Below are positions 1-9,319 of a stretch of DNA of 30,151 bases, in pieces. A program made the translations under genes and the position numbers. The stretch is from Sperchopsis tessellata (lineage: Eukaryota; Arthropoda; Insecta; Coleoptera; Hydrophilidae). The notes beneath the pieces are model-generated. The model searched no databases. It saw only the letters and a program-made list of their open reading frames with translations, and had not been told where the DNA came from. Positions within the stretch are counted from its first letter, which is position 1, and each line of letters starts with the position of its first letter. The DNA lies in assembly GCA_033557685.1 (NCBI GenBank), contig JAWQRN010000409.1, positions 1 through 30,151 of the forward strand, in the 5' to 3' direction.

Positions 1-80
1 GAGAGAGAGAGAGAGATAGATAGACAGAGAGATAGAGGGAGAGAGAGATAGAGAGAGGGAGAGAGAGAGAAAGATAGAGA
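1..80. repeat. (GA)n/(GATA)-type microsatellite
   Basis: Almost uninterrupted purine run of GA with GATA and GGGA interruptions. It continues off the left edge. Confidence 0.95.
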
Positions 81-419
81 GTTGTGTTCTTGGAATCTGA
101 AGGCCTTTACATTAAAACTATTTATGTTTTCTAGTAGATAATTTGAAGATTTATTTTCTTCTGTTTCAATAATGTGTTTGTTATATTTATTAAATTCATT
201 CAGAATATAATTATATTTTTTCTTTTTTGATAGTTGGCGGATGTGGATGGATATAGTAATAAATGACAGGAAAGAAATAAAAACCTAAACACAATATATT
301 ATAATACTATAGAAATATCACTTAAGAAACCATACACAGAAAATAAGCTGATTAGATTTGACATGGCTATGCAGTTCATTAAGTCACTGGAATCACGTGC
401 GGAACTCCTTGGCATTAAC

Positions 420-850
420 CCGGGACATCTTCAAGTCGGCTGTCACACAGTGTGCCAGTGACCATTCCTGGATTCTACAGCCAGACTAGATCGCCTTCCT
501 TGAATCCTCCAGAGTTGGCTTCCTTCCATTCTATCGGTTGCAATCTAGTTGTTGTTTCGGACAAGATTGTGAATGTCATCCATCTTTCTTCTTAGGTTGT
601 CGATATAATTATAACCTGCTTCGTGTTCATTTGGCTGGATTCCAAAAATCAAGTCTACATGTAATCTCATTTTTCTTCCGAAAATCACTCTAGCCGGAGT
701 TTTCTGAGTCGTTTTGTTAACAGCTGAACGATAGGCCATTAGGAATAGATGGATATACTGTTCTAAATCTCTTTGATGTTAGTTCGATTCATTCGCTCCA
801 CCATTCCTTCAGACTGAGGGTGTGATGGGTAGTTCGCGTCTTTCTTATCT
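420..850 (-). pseudogene. Ty3/gypsy-type retrotransposon integrase remnant
   Basis: On the - strand, 845-783 reads PSHPQSEGMVERMNRT, the hallmark end of a retroviral-type integrase core, including the glutamate of the D,D-35-E triad. After a frame change, about 790-545 reads QYIHLFLMAYRSAVNKTT and then PARVIFGRKMRLHVDLIFG, the segment that follows the core in Ty3/gypsy Pol. A further piece near 500-480 reads GFKEGDLVWL followed by a stop, the small beta-domain after integrase. Frame changes, stops and missing upstream Pol show a dead fragment. LTRs were not identified. It sits about 8 kb from the TGIF gene and seems unrelated to it. Confidence 0.8.
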
Positions 851-859
851 CAAGTGGTT

Positions 860-3312
860 TGCAATTCTACTGGAACAACGCAACTCGCTCGTGAATCTCT
901 TTCTATTTATATTGTACAGTAAGTAATTACTCTACGGTAGACACTTGGACAAATTCATTTAGGAAGAAGACTCAGAGGTGGTTTAATTAATCAGGTTTTA
1001 ACGTCAGATAACCCTGTGAGTCTACTTTTTATTCTTTATTTTAGTTTTATTATTCTGCTATTATTTTATCTTATTCTTATTTAATGTCTCCTCGGTTAGT
1101 GATCATTGATTTTATCATCACAACCATTTTATTCTTCAGAATTTTAAACATACGATTTCATATAACTTTAGGCAGTGTTTGGTTTGGTGGCATTGATGTG
1201 GAGATATTAAGAGATATTTCCCTTGCATTTATAGCGAGCTAAATGTGTACGAAGAGGCTTTTTGTATTCACTAGCAGTCTGATATACCGTTTTGCCCGTC
1301 TATAAGGTCCATGCAAAACAGACTTTAATCTACTGGATAATACGGAAGTTTGGAGACTTAGTCAGGCTTAACAGACATATGGATTTGGCTTTCTACAAGG
1401 TCCACGCAAATATATCGATTCTTTCAACCATAATAAACCATAAGAACTCAAGTCTATGTTTTTGTTAATCTCAAAGAGTAGTTGGCGCTCGGGGTTAGGA
1501 GTTGTCTGTAGTTCCCGGTTTATATTCAAATTATTCTCAGTGCCATCTTATTCTATTCACAGTTTCTATGAACACCTTAAACTTATAACTTCATAATTTA
1601 TTTAAAATATTCAGCGTAGCGAAATTTTATAAATCATGTTTGATTACTAGCCGATTAAGTTAATATCTGATACTTTCTTGTAGAGAAATATTGAAAACCT
1701 TCTTTTCTTATTGTAATGTGTAATTTTTTCGTTCACGTACAGTTATTGCAAGGCGCCCATAGCAGTGATTACCGTTTCAGTTTCCATTCAATTTTGTTGA
1801 CTCAGGCTGGTTTTTAACCACTTCCGGGATTACAAGGCGGACAGGTACAATAGAGCATTCTTATTAGGATAAGCACCTTACCATTAAAATTCTCCTACAT
1901 GCTAAATGTTGGTGATCCTAGTTTATTCTTTGTTTTGATCTAAAGCTGATGTTGAACGATAGCTCCCAGTATTGCAAAGCGGACTGGTACAACTGAACAT
2001 GCTTATCACACAAGTTCTTTCGTCTTGAGGGTCAAAACTCTAGTCATGTTTGTGTACATTTAAACACATGTTTTGTATTTATGTATCGTTTTTGATGATT
2101 TGGTATACTGTCAGGTTCAATAGACTTAAATTTTTATCTTGTCTTTATTTATAAATACGATCGCTTCTTAACTGCACGTACGTACTTCAGATTTACTACG
2201 AACACAGTATTTATGTATAGCTCCTTCTTTATTTTCACTAGACGAACAGTCCTTTTTCCTTTGCTCCCTAAGGCAAGTGTCGCTGTTGTCGTAGGATAAG
2301 CACACAGCGGCGGTTCGTTTCGGTATACTTCATTTTATAAGTTTGTGTTTGCAGCAAAGGGAAATTCGCACAAAAATAATTCATCTTCTTTCCGAAGTAA
2401 ACATATTACCAAAATTACAGCTTATAGAAATAGTTGAGGTATCATAAAAATCTCGCGTAATCCAATACCCGCGTACCATTCATGTATATAAAATTTTAAT
2501 ACAAAACTAAAAAATGAGGTATTGGAAGTATGTGCGATTTACTTTGATATTTTTATAACAAGTTTACATGGGGATAAGTATTAGATACATGTTTTTATGA
2601 GCTAAAGTCCCCTTAAGGTAAGTTACTTGATTTCAATGATGCAGTCATGTAGTAAATATCGAACGACTTTTTGTTTTCCAACTTCCTTTACGTGGGTAAG
2701 AATAAGGTCCTCTATACGTGGTTCGGAGTTGATTTCGTGTAACTTCAGATCAGAGTGGACTAGGCACATCGGTTTTATCATAATTTATGTTTGTATTGAC
2801 GGATAATTTGTCTTCTGGAATCTCATTTCATTTTCATGACTGATTCTTATTCAAAATTATTAATGTTAAAATCAAAGCTTAGTGGAATAAATACATCAAG
2901 GTTGTTGTTACTATCATAATTATCTAATAGAGCGAAATAGTAAGCAATGCATACAGTAGTTATTATTATAACTAAAAAGAAGTAAATGTAAATTTAATTA
3001 ATTATAACATCATAAGTATAATATTGTTTTTATAGCTAAGAAATAATTTTTAAATGACTTGATAATATCATTGTATAAAAATGAATTTAAATAATCTGTT
3101 TTGCAAACTAATGAAAAATTTTATATTTAATATAATATCCACCATTTACGAATTACTGTATTGGAAAGGTATGTTAATCATTTGCAGCACTCATAAAAAA
3201 TAACATTCCAGGATTCTTACAAAAAACTTCACAGTTTTCCAGGATTCGTTGGCTTCTCCTTAAAAACGGCTTATTTAAAACTGTACAAACATTTTTTTAT
3301 TAAACTGCGGTG
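860..3312. other. Non-coding, degraded sequence; two faint direct duplications
   Basis: I see no gene. TCTA(T/C)AAGGTCCA(T/C)GCAAA is repeated at 1299-1318 and 1392-1411. A weaker pair with GGCGGACAGGTACAA (about 1836-1850) and AGCGGACTGGTACAA (about 1977-1991) lies some 140 bp apart. Part may be decayed LTR or leader of the adjacent retroelement, but this is not shown. Confidence 0.5.
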
Positions 3313-3793
3313 ATGAGTTTGCAGGCTCCTCCATTTTTTAAGACTGAGCTGGTAAGTATCGGGTCATTATCTTGCCTGAATGCCCATTTAATAGTATAAC
3401 ATTTAATAATATATTGGTATAAGAACGTTGATATAAGATTCTGTTAATTTTGTGGACAAGAACCACCACCACCATGATTTACTATCGTCATAGTGTACAG
3501 TGGCTGATAAGCTGTAAGGCAAGTTTTCTCACATGCTGCTGACTGCTGTTCTTCCCGAACAGATAACCTTGTAGACTCATGCTTGAGAGGGCAATACAGC
3601 TTCAAGCACCGTGAGGATTGGCCTTACCAAAAACAAGGATTTTCTCTTCGTATTTTGCTGATATGTATATACCGGCATAGTAGATATACTTCCTCAGTCC
3701 CTCTCGTCGATGGTATATGTCGATAGTAACAAGCTTTTCCTTTTTTACAAGTTCAATAATATAAATAACAGTCCACATTGCTCTTGATACTAA

Positions 3794-4262
3794 ATTATCC
3801 CGGACTACATCAAGGGCGCCATCAACAAGAGGAACGCACTTAGCAGAAGGCATCAGAGATCCAGGACAAAGGAACTTCAGCTCAGGAGGTACTATACTTA
3901 CCACTATGTTAGAGTACTACTCAACGAGCTAAGAAACAAACGATGGCGAACCAGGATAGAAGGACTCCAAGGAAACTGCATCTTTAAGGTAGCAAATGCC
4001 TTAACGATGAAGAAAACCACCGTTCCCCACTCCATGGAGAATGAGGACTAGTTTACACAGACAAGCTGAAGGTAGAAGCACTAGCGGACGACTTCGACAG
4101 GATCTACAACACCACGAAAATGAGCCACTGGCAATGACTTCGTGCAGGATGTCATTCCAAGAAAGCTACTGAAGAACCTACCCAGGAAGGCCAAAGTACA
4201 TATTACATACATTGTTAACTCATGTTTGATTCTGTGCTATTTTCCTACAGCCAGGAAGACTA
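3794..4262 (+). pseudogene. Jockey-type non-LTR retrotransposon fragment (start of RT domain)
   Basis: From 3794 to a stop at 4049 the frame reads PDYIKGAINKRNALSRRHQR, then LLNELRNKRWRTRIEGLQ and IFKVANAL, the Arg-rich linker between endonuclease and reverse transcriptase in Jockey-like ORF2. After a frame change, 4048-4136 reads VYTDKLKVEALADDFDRIY. A further segment (4136-4262) gives LLKNLPRKAKVHITYIVNS and YFPTARKTI, which corresponds to the first RT blocks. The KAPG-type block and everything after YFP is missing. Similarity stops where the proposed 5' end of a mariner begins (4261). Endonuclease and the catalytic YxDD region are absent, so it is non-functional. The clade call is from memory of the motif order. 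Confidence 0.65.
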
Positions 4263-5356
4263 TAGGACTTCAAAAATGACTATTTACTTTTTCATAGTAT
4301 TTTTTTATAATTGCGTTCAACCTTAAAGTTTATGGAGACGTAGGTTAACAAATTACTAGTTTAATTATAGTTATAATGCTACACAAGCCGCTAGTAACAT
4401 CAGTGCTGTCTACAGACAAGGTTTTATTGGCGAAAGAACAGCTCAGAAATGGTTCACTTTAAAGAAGGTGCTCTCTGCCTAAGTGATAGTCCTAGTTCTG
4501 GATATCCGGTTAATTTCTCCAAAACAACCATCAAAGCACAGGAATTAGGGCATACAGTACTTAATCATCTTAATTTAATGGGAAAAGTCCAGAAGTTTAG
4601 TGTATGGATCCCTCATAACTTTAACCAAAACAGCCAAAAACTAATGGGTCGTTGCATGCGCCTTTTTGCTTGCTCAACATCGCCTCGTGGTGCTCAGCGT
4701 AGACCATTTTTTCTTTAATCGTTACATTGGATGAAAAATTGTGCCTATTTGTGAACGTGAAACAACGAACAGAATGGGTAAATAAAGCAAGCAAATCCGC
4801 GCGTTAAACAAGATTTCCATCCTCGCAAGACAATGATCTATGCTTGGTGGGGTATCGAAGGATTATTGACTGGGGACTTCTTGAAAGGAACCAAACAATA
4901 ACAGCTGAGTTCTTCTGCCAACAACTTCGACGGCTGGTAGAAAAAATTCGTGAAAGACTGCCAAATCAACGGTATGGGATGATCATACAGCACGAAAACG
5001 CTCGCCCACACATCGCTAACCTCGCGAGAATGGTCTTTGAGGAGCTAAATTGGGAGTTGCTTAAGCATCCAACGTACTCCCCAGGTATTGCTCTGTTGGA
5101 ATTTTATCTTTCAATGCTCGCTTTCAATTGATCTTCGTGGTATTATATTTAATAATGATGGTGACATGCAGAACTGGCTATACAACTGGTTTGTGTCAAA
5201 AGAGAAACTGTTTTATCAGCGATGAACCGAAAATTTGCCGGAACGCTAGGAACATTGAATGATAATATATAAAAAAAACTAGTTTATTTGAAATAAAAAC
5301 TGTTATATCAATAAAATTTTGAAATCGCAAAAACCTTATGAACTTGAATAACCTAA
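4261..5356 (+). mobile_element. Decayed mariner-family DNA transposon
   Basis: A broken transposase runs through the element. About 4381-4449 gives SNISAVYRQGFIGERTAQKW (helix-turn-helix region). 4449-4700 gives LSDSPSSGYPV and WIPHNF. About 4725-4840 gives VNVKQRTEWVNKA with stops. 4844-5131 gives WGLLERNQTITAEFFCQQLR, then HENARPHIAN, where the family has HDNARPH, and SPGIALLEF where the third catalytic Asp is expected. At least two of three catalytic aspartates are lost and the frame is broken several times. The 3' end AACTTGAATAACCTAA (5341-5356) is followed by TA. The 5' end at 4261 (TATAGGACTTCAAAAATGAC) is a poor partner, so that boundary is tentative. Confidence 0.75.
4844..5131 (+). 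pseudogene. Mariner transposase C-terminal fragment, catalytically dead
   Basis: Longest open piece of the 4261-5356 element. It contains NQTITAEFFCQQLRRL and the HENARPH and HPTYSPG blocks of mariner D,D34D transposases, with Asp to Glu in the second catalytic position and the third Asp missing. Remains of the C-terminus (FNNDGDMQNWL in another frame) follow at about 5145-5180. Confidence 0.75.
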
Positions 5357-5431
5357 TATTATATATTATATTTTATATATTACATATTATATTTTATATA
5401 ATATATACTATATATTAAATATTATATAATA
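5357..5431. repeat. AT-only low-complexity tract
   Basis: Irregular TATATTA/TATATTTTA repeats between two transposons. It may be an expanded TA-rich target region. Confidence 0.85.
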
Positions 5432-6608
5432 GAGTGAACCCCCGTCCGGTCCTTGTGTCATGTAAAAATTAACACCCTTAATTTAAAAATGCTTTTAACC
5501 ACGATCCGCTTATAATTGAATTAACAGGTTATTTTCGTATTAATTCGTTGCTATTTTTAACAAACTTTATCTAATAGGCCATATGTTGGGAAAAAAACAC
5601 GGTAGTAATTTCACCAACAAGACAATATGCGCCCGTGTTATGATTTGCTATTAATTTTCTAACCCATTGTATAGTAAAAATTAAGCGAATTTTGCTTTTA
5701 AAAACTAAAATATCAATTTCTCTGGGTGCAAATCGAAAAATATGTTCTCCATATATAAATTTATTTGACATGCGGAACACGTCAAGTTCAACTTGAAGAG
5801 GAATAATTTATTACACTTGCGTTAGATACTAATTAGATCAGGCATACACAAAATTATGTGATATCAGTTTCAAATAAATGTTTAAAATGTTATAACTTCA
5901 CACCAATATAACATAAATGTACATACGTAAAAAATAATCCCCGATTGTTCTCTGATAGTAATATTTGTTCATCGTGACGATATCTCGGCCGGCATTAATC
6001 ACGGTAAGCGGGCATCTACTATATGCCTTAAAATACGTGATTTGAAATTTCATGTACTTTTAATTTCATATAAACGCTATTTTCGGATATTCGGATTTTA
6101 CGGGCAATCATATTTAACGGACAGCCCTTGTTGGTTAATAAGTGAACTGCGTGAATTTATAATACGTACACCACACACGCGGGATGAATGATCGAACTTG
6201 ACGATATAAATAGTGGACTGTTGATATGATCAGCGACAGGTCTACATGAAGAAAGGAACGAAAACAAAGAATAAATATAAAAACACTGTAGGGAAGCTAA
6301 ACTTGCTGCCACATATCGACACAAAATGGTTATTTTACTTACACAACGAAAGGTATTTTCGACAGACCACTTAAGGCTATCTAATTATAGCGATGGTACG
6401 AAAAACTATGGAATTTGATTCGATTTAAATTAGTTTTAACGATACGATACGAAAGATTCGTACAAAAGGGATCTAAGCGAAGGTTACTAAATCCTCTAAG
6501 GGATGGCGCTATGGTGCAGTAAATATTATAATTAAAACATATATTGGACGTTTGACAGATTCACAACACCCCTTTCCCCGAGTAAACAGGAAAATCGAGG
6601 GTTCACTG
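5432..6608. mobile_element. Possible non-autonomous Tigger/pogo-like element
   Basis: The left end GAGTGAACCCCCG (5432-5444), preceded by TA, pairs with the complement of the right end CGAGGGTTCACTG (6596-6608). Read inward, the right end is CAGTGAACCCTCGATTTTCC, which resembles Tigger-like TIRs that begin CAGT. The right flank is AA rather than the expected TA. No transposase similarity is seen inside, so if real it is a deletion derivative or MITE-like unit of 1177 bp. TIR match beyond 12-13 bp is weak. Confidence 0.4.
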
Positions 6609-8228
6609 AATATGTATGTTTAAGTTAGATGTAATTGAATTCAGTCTGTACATTTTAACAATCACGTTATAAAAATGATTTTTTTGTATATTTTGATTCA
6701 AACTAATTTAAATGTAATAAATTACCTATTAAGATAGTATCATCATCGGAGTTATTTTTTTGTAACGCCCTAGCAGTTGCAAAATTTGTGGTCTGCCATG
6801 AAAAGGAGCACCCAAAAAATAAAACGCTTTACACAACACAACGATTTGATATTAATTAAGCAAAAAAACATGTAGGGCTAATGCAAAGTAAATATCACAT
6901 CTGGCATAAAAACGGGCACCAAGAAAACACAATTCCTTTAGAATTGATTTTATATCATTAATTATGCTAAAGAAAGATTGTGAGATAACGTAAAATATAC
7001 TTAAAATGAACATTATTTCGATATCTGATGTCAAAAACTTTGTAACTGTATGTAGGTGTTGTGTTTGAAATAAATACTCTTACAGCGTGAAGAACAATGT
7101 AATACATTTTATATACGTATTACAACAAGGCAAAGTCACATAAGTCGTTTACGATAATATTGTCCGAGGGGTCCGATACTCATTTAGTCTTAAAGATATT
7201 CAGTCATGGGATACCCACTTTAAACGATCTTAATGTTCTGATAAACTGGCGAGTGTGTTGTATTCAGATTGTCCTCAGAATTATTAAATGTTTTTTTTAT
7301 CGAGATGTTACTGTTAATCAGTGGATCAAAATGGTTATATTTAAAAGTTTTACATCCTTATTCAGCGAATTGCAAAGTCATGTTTCCAGACAAATAAATC
7401 GGTACATATAGTATAAAATAAAAAGTATACAAACATTCTGAGAACTCTCAAAGATAGGGAGGAAATGCGACGCACTTGCTGTAAAAATGCCAGTCTGCAA
7501 CGTATTCAACATGCCGACCCTCAATTGGGACGATTTATCCTAAACTCCTATAATTCCAAAAGTTTAAAAATAATGAGCTTATGAAAAATTTCAATACCCA
7601 AGCTCCTTTAAATATGTTAGTCTCTCGCCCACAACCACTATCTTTTTTAAATGCCTGTAGAATGGTATTTGGGTACATATGGTTTGGTATCGTTATTTTG
7701 ATTTACTATTGATCATATTTATAGTTCATTGGCAAATAACGTATAAAAAAATAGAGGATTTGATTTTGTATTCATACAATAAATTTATAGATTAAATGGT
7801 TTTAGAACAAAAGAAGCATAGGAAAACCAAAACTATGTATTACTTGTCTAGGTTACCATAAAGTTTCCGAAGAAACGGTCCTGATTATAGCTGACATGTT
7901 AAATAAATTCGTTGCCTGTTATTTATTTCAACGTATCTATTATAAAATTATTAAATCGTGTGTATTTATACACACTCCGTTATTGCGTTTTTGTAGTTTT
8001 TTAAAGTTTATCTGAATAACTATTAAAATCAATATAATCAACTCTTATTTCGGGTATATACAATATCAAATAAAAACGTATGGATGTGTATTCTTATTAT
8101 TCAAAATTATTTATTTGGCGGTAGAACTTCAACTAGACTAGGTTTCTATTGCTTAAATAACAGATAAACGTATTAAAAGTACATTCGACGCTACTGTGCT
8201 TCATAGTTTGTCCAACATGTCTCGTCAC
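6609..8228. other. Intergenic sequence, no gene recognised
   Basis: AT-rich with short chance open frames on both strands, none with protein-like composition or motifs. A run at 7440-7550 is less AT-rich but I recognise nothing in it. Confidence 0.6.
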
Positions 8229-8251
8229 TCCCTACATCTAGTCAGTAGGGA
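8229..8251. promoter_or_regulatory. Short inverted repeat upstream of TGIF
   Basis: TCCCTAC (8229-8235) and GTAGGGA (8245-8251) form a perfect 7-bp stem with a 9-base loop, just upstream of the TGACA cluster. Function is unknown. Confidence 0.3.
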
Positions 8252-8267
8252 TTGTTGTTTTGTTATA

Positions 8268-8292
8268 TGACAAGTGACATTGACAAGTGACA
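8268..8292. promoter_or_regulatory. Four TGACA motifs in 25 bp upstream of TGIF
   Basis: TGACA occurs at 8268, 8275, 8281 and 8288 on the + strand. Its complement TGTCA is the known core site of TGIF/Meis homeodomains. The spacing is irregular (7, 6, 7), partly from a GACAAGTGACA duplication. A regulatory role is inferred. Confidence 0.4.
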
Positions 8293-8429
8293 AGTCAAAT
8301 ATCTTTTTGTTTTTAAAAATAGAAGTTAATTTCTGATTTATTATTGTGTGTTTTATGAAACATGATCACTATTAAAAGTTAATCATTCAATTTTCTAGTA
8401 ATTTTATGGAACATTTCATTTATGTTGCA

Positions 8430-8540
8430 TGCACTGGCTTCGTTCGTAAAGCAAATGGCGACCAAAATTTTATAATCGATTGAAATTAGGAAAAACTAAA
8501 GTTAGTGAAGCTATTTTCAAAATATGTACAAAACAATTTG
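8430..8540 (+). other. Candidate 5' non-coding exon of TGIF with a short upstream ORF
   Basis: A consensus donor G|GTGAGTGAG occurs at 8540/8541, and the preceding 110 bases have several CpGs in otherwise AT-rich DNA. A motif GCAAATGGCGACC (8451-8463) resembles YY1/Pho-type initiator elements. Its ATG (8455) opens a six-codon frame MATKIL ending at 8475. Splicing from 8540 to the acceptor at 9221 would place both on the TGIF transcript. This is inferred from signals only; the transcription start is not visible. Confidence 0.3.
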
Positions 8541-8669
8541 GTGAGTGAGTTAAGAATACCAACTTTTATAACTTTTCACGTCAATGGTAAGGAGATTCTT
8601 GATTGTCTAATGACTGGCTTGATATAACCTAAGCTGTTTGAATTAACAAGTAGCTTGTAAGAAATTTGC

Positions 8670-8799
8670 GAACGCACTTTCGTTCGTGTTGAACGCACTT
8701 TACTCTGAAGTATGACAGCAGACAAAAATGACAGATTGTAAACTGTCAATTTCTTAAATTTTACAACACACCCATCCCCACTTAATGACGTCATTGACA
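8670..8799. promoter_or_regulatory. Putative regulatory cluster: twin 11-mers, TGACAG sites, CRE palindrome
   Basis: GAACGCACTTT is repeated exactly at 8670-8680 and 8691-8701, 21 bp apart (two helical turns). TGACAG lies at 8713 and 8729, CTGTCA at 8743, and TGACA at 8795. A perfect 12-bp palindrome AATGACGTCATT (8784-8795) contains the CRE/ATF site TGACGTCA. The cluster is about 480-610 bp upstream of the proposed start codon, so promoter or first-intron enhancer use is plausible but inferred. Confidence 0.45.
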
Positions 8800-9221
8800 A
8801 ATTTACTTAATAGGGGATGCTCTGCAAAATATGGAATTACAAAAATCAAACATCAATAATGTCTTAATTTTCTAATATCCAATATCAACACTAATATACA
8901 TATGTTGTTTTTAATTATATTCCTTTATCACTTTACGATATACACTGGTTTAATGTTTAAACCCTGGTACCTTCATGGTAATTCATATATCTAATAATTA
9001 TTTTGTTAAAAGTAGGAGGCAATGACTAAAACAGACAAATGATTTTATTTTGCACAAAGTTAAAAATATTGACAAATTTTTGATTTCAATTCTGAAATTG
9101 AAAGACTTGTCTGGTATAACTGTCAATTTACGCTTATTATTATGTCTATTTTGATGTTTGTGGTTGATTGACATTTTCTTTAAAAAATGTAACTGATGTA
9201 TGATCGACATATATCTTTTAG

Positions 9222-9282
9222 TACAACTACCCGACAAATATATTAAAGCAATATAATTTGGACGAGAACATTCCAATCAAGG
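9222..9282 (+). other. TGIF: Probable 5' untranslated part of TGIF exon 1
   Basis: An acceptor-like atatcttttag ends at 9221, so a 5' UTR segment may run from 9222 to the ATG at 9283. Alternatively transcription starts in this interval. The sequence alone does not decide. Confidence 0.3.
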
Positions 9283-9319
9283 ATGTCGTCACAAAATCAA
9301 TATCGCCAGAGAGATTTTG
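9283..9319 (+). CDS. TGIF: TGIF coding exon 1 (start codon; 12 codons plus one base)
   Basis: An ATG at 9283 with A at -3 opens MSSQNQYRQRDF and runs into a strong donor, G|GTGAGT, at 9319/9320. The exon ends with one base of a codon. The homeobox exon at 16311 begins with the two missing bases, so G+AT gives Asp13 and the frame continues without a stop. It is chosen because the homeobox exon has an acceptor (tttctag) at its left edge and no convincing in-exon ATG. The intron would be 6991 bp. The exon is too short for homology, so the call rests on start context, donor strength and phase. Confidence 0.6.

Noticed and set aside
3602..3904. 100-codon frame on the - strand
   Set aside because: Its right half overlaps the Jockey-type coding sequence on the + strand from 3794. 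The left half (KKEKLVTIDIYHRREGLRKY) has some coding look but no family I recognise, so I left it unannotated.
6852..9276. Several frames of 60-92 codons on both strands
   Set aside because: Composition is that of AT-rich random DNA, with no motifs, and some overlap the presumptive TGIF promoter and start exon.
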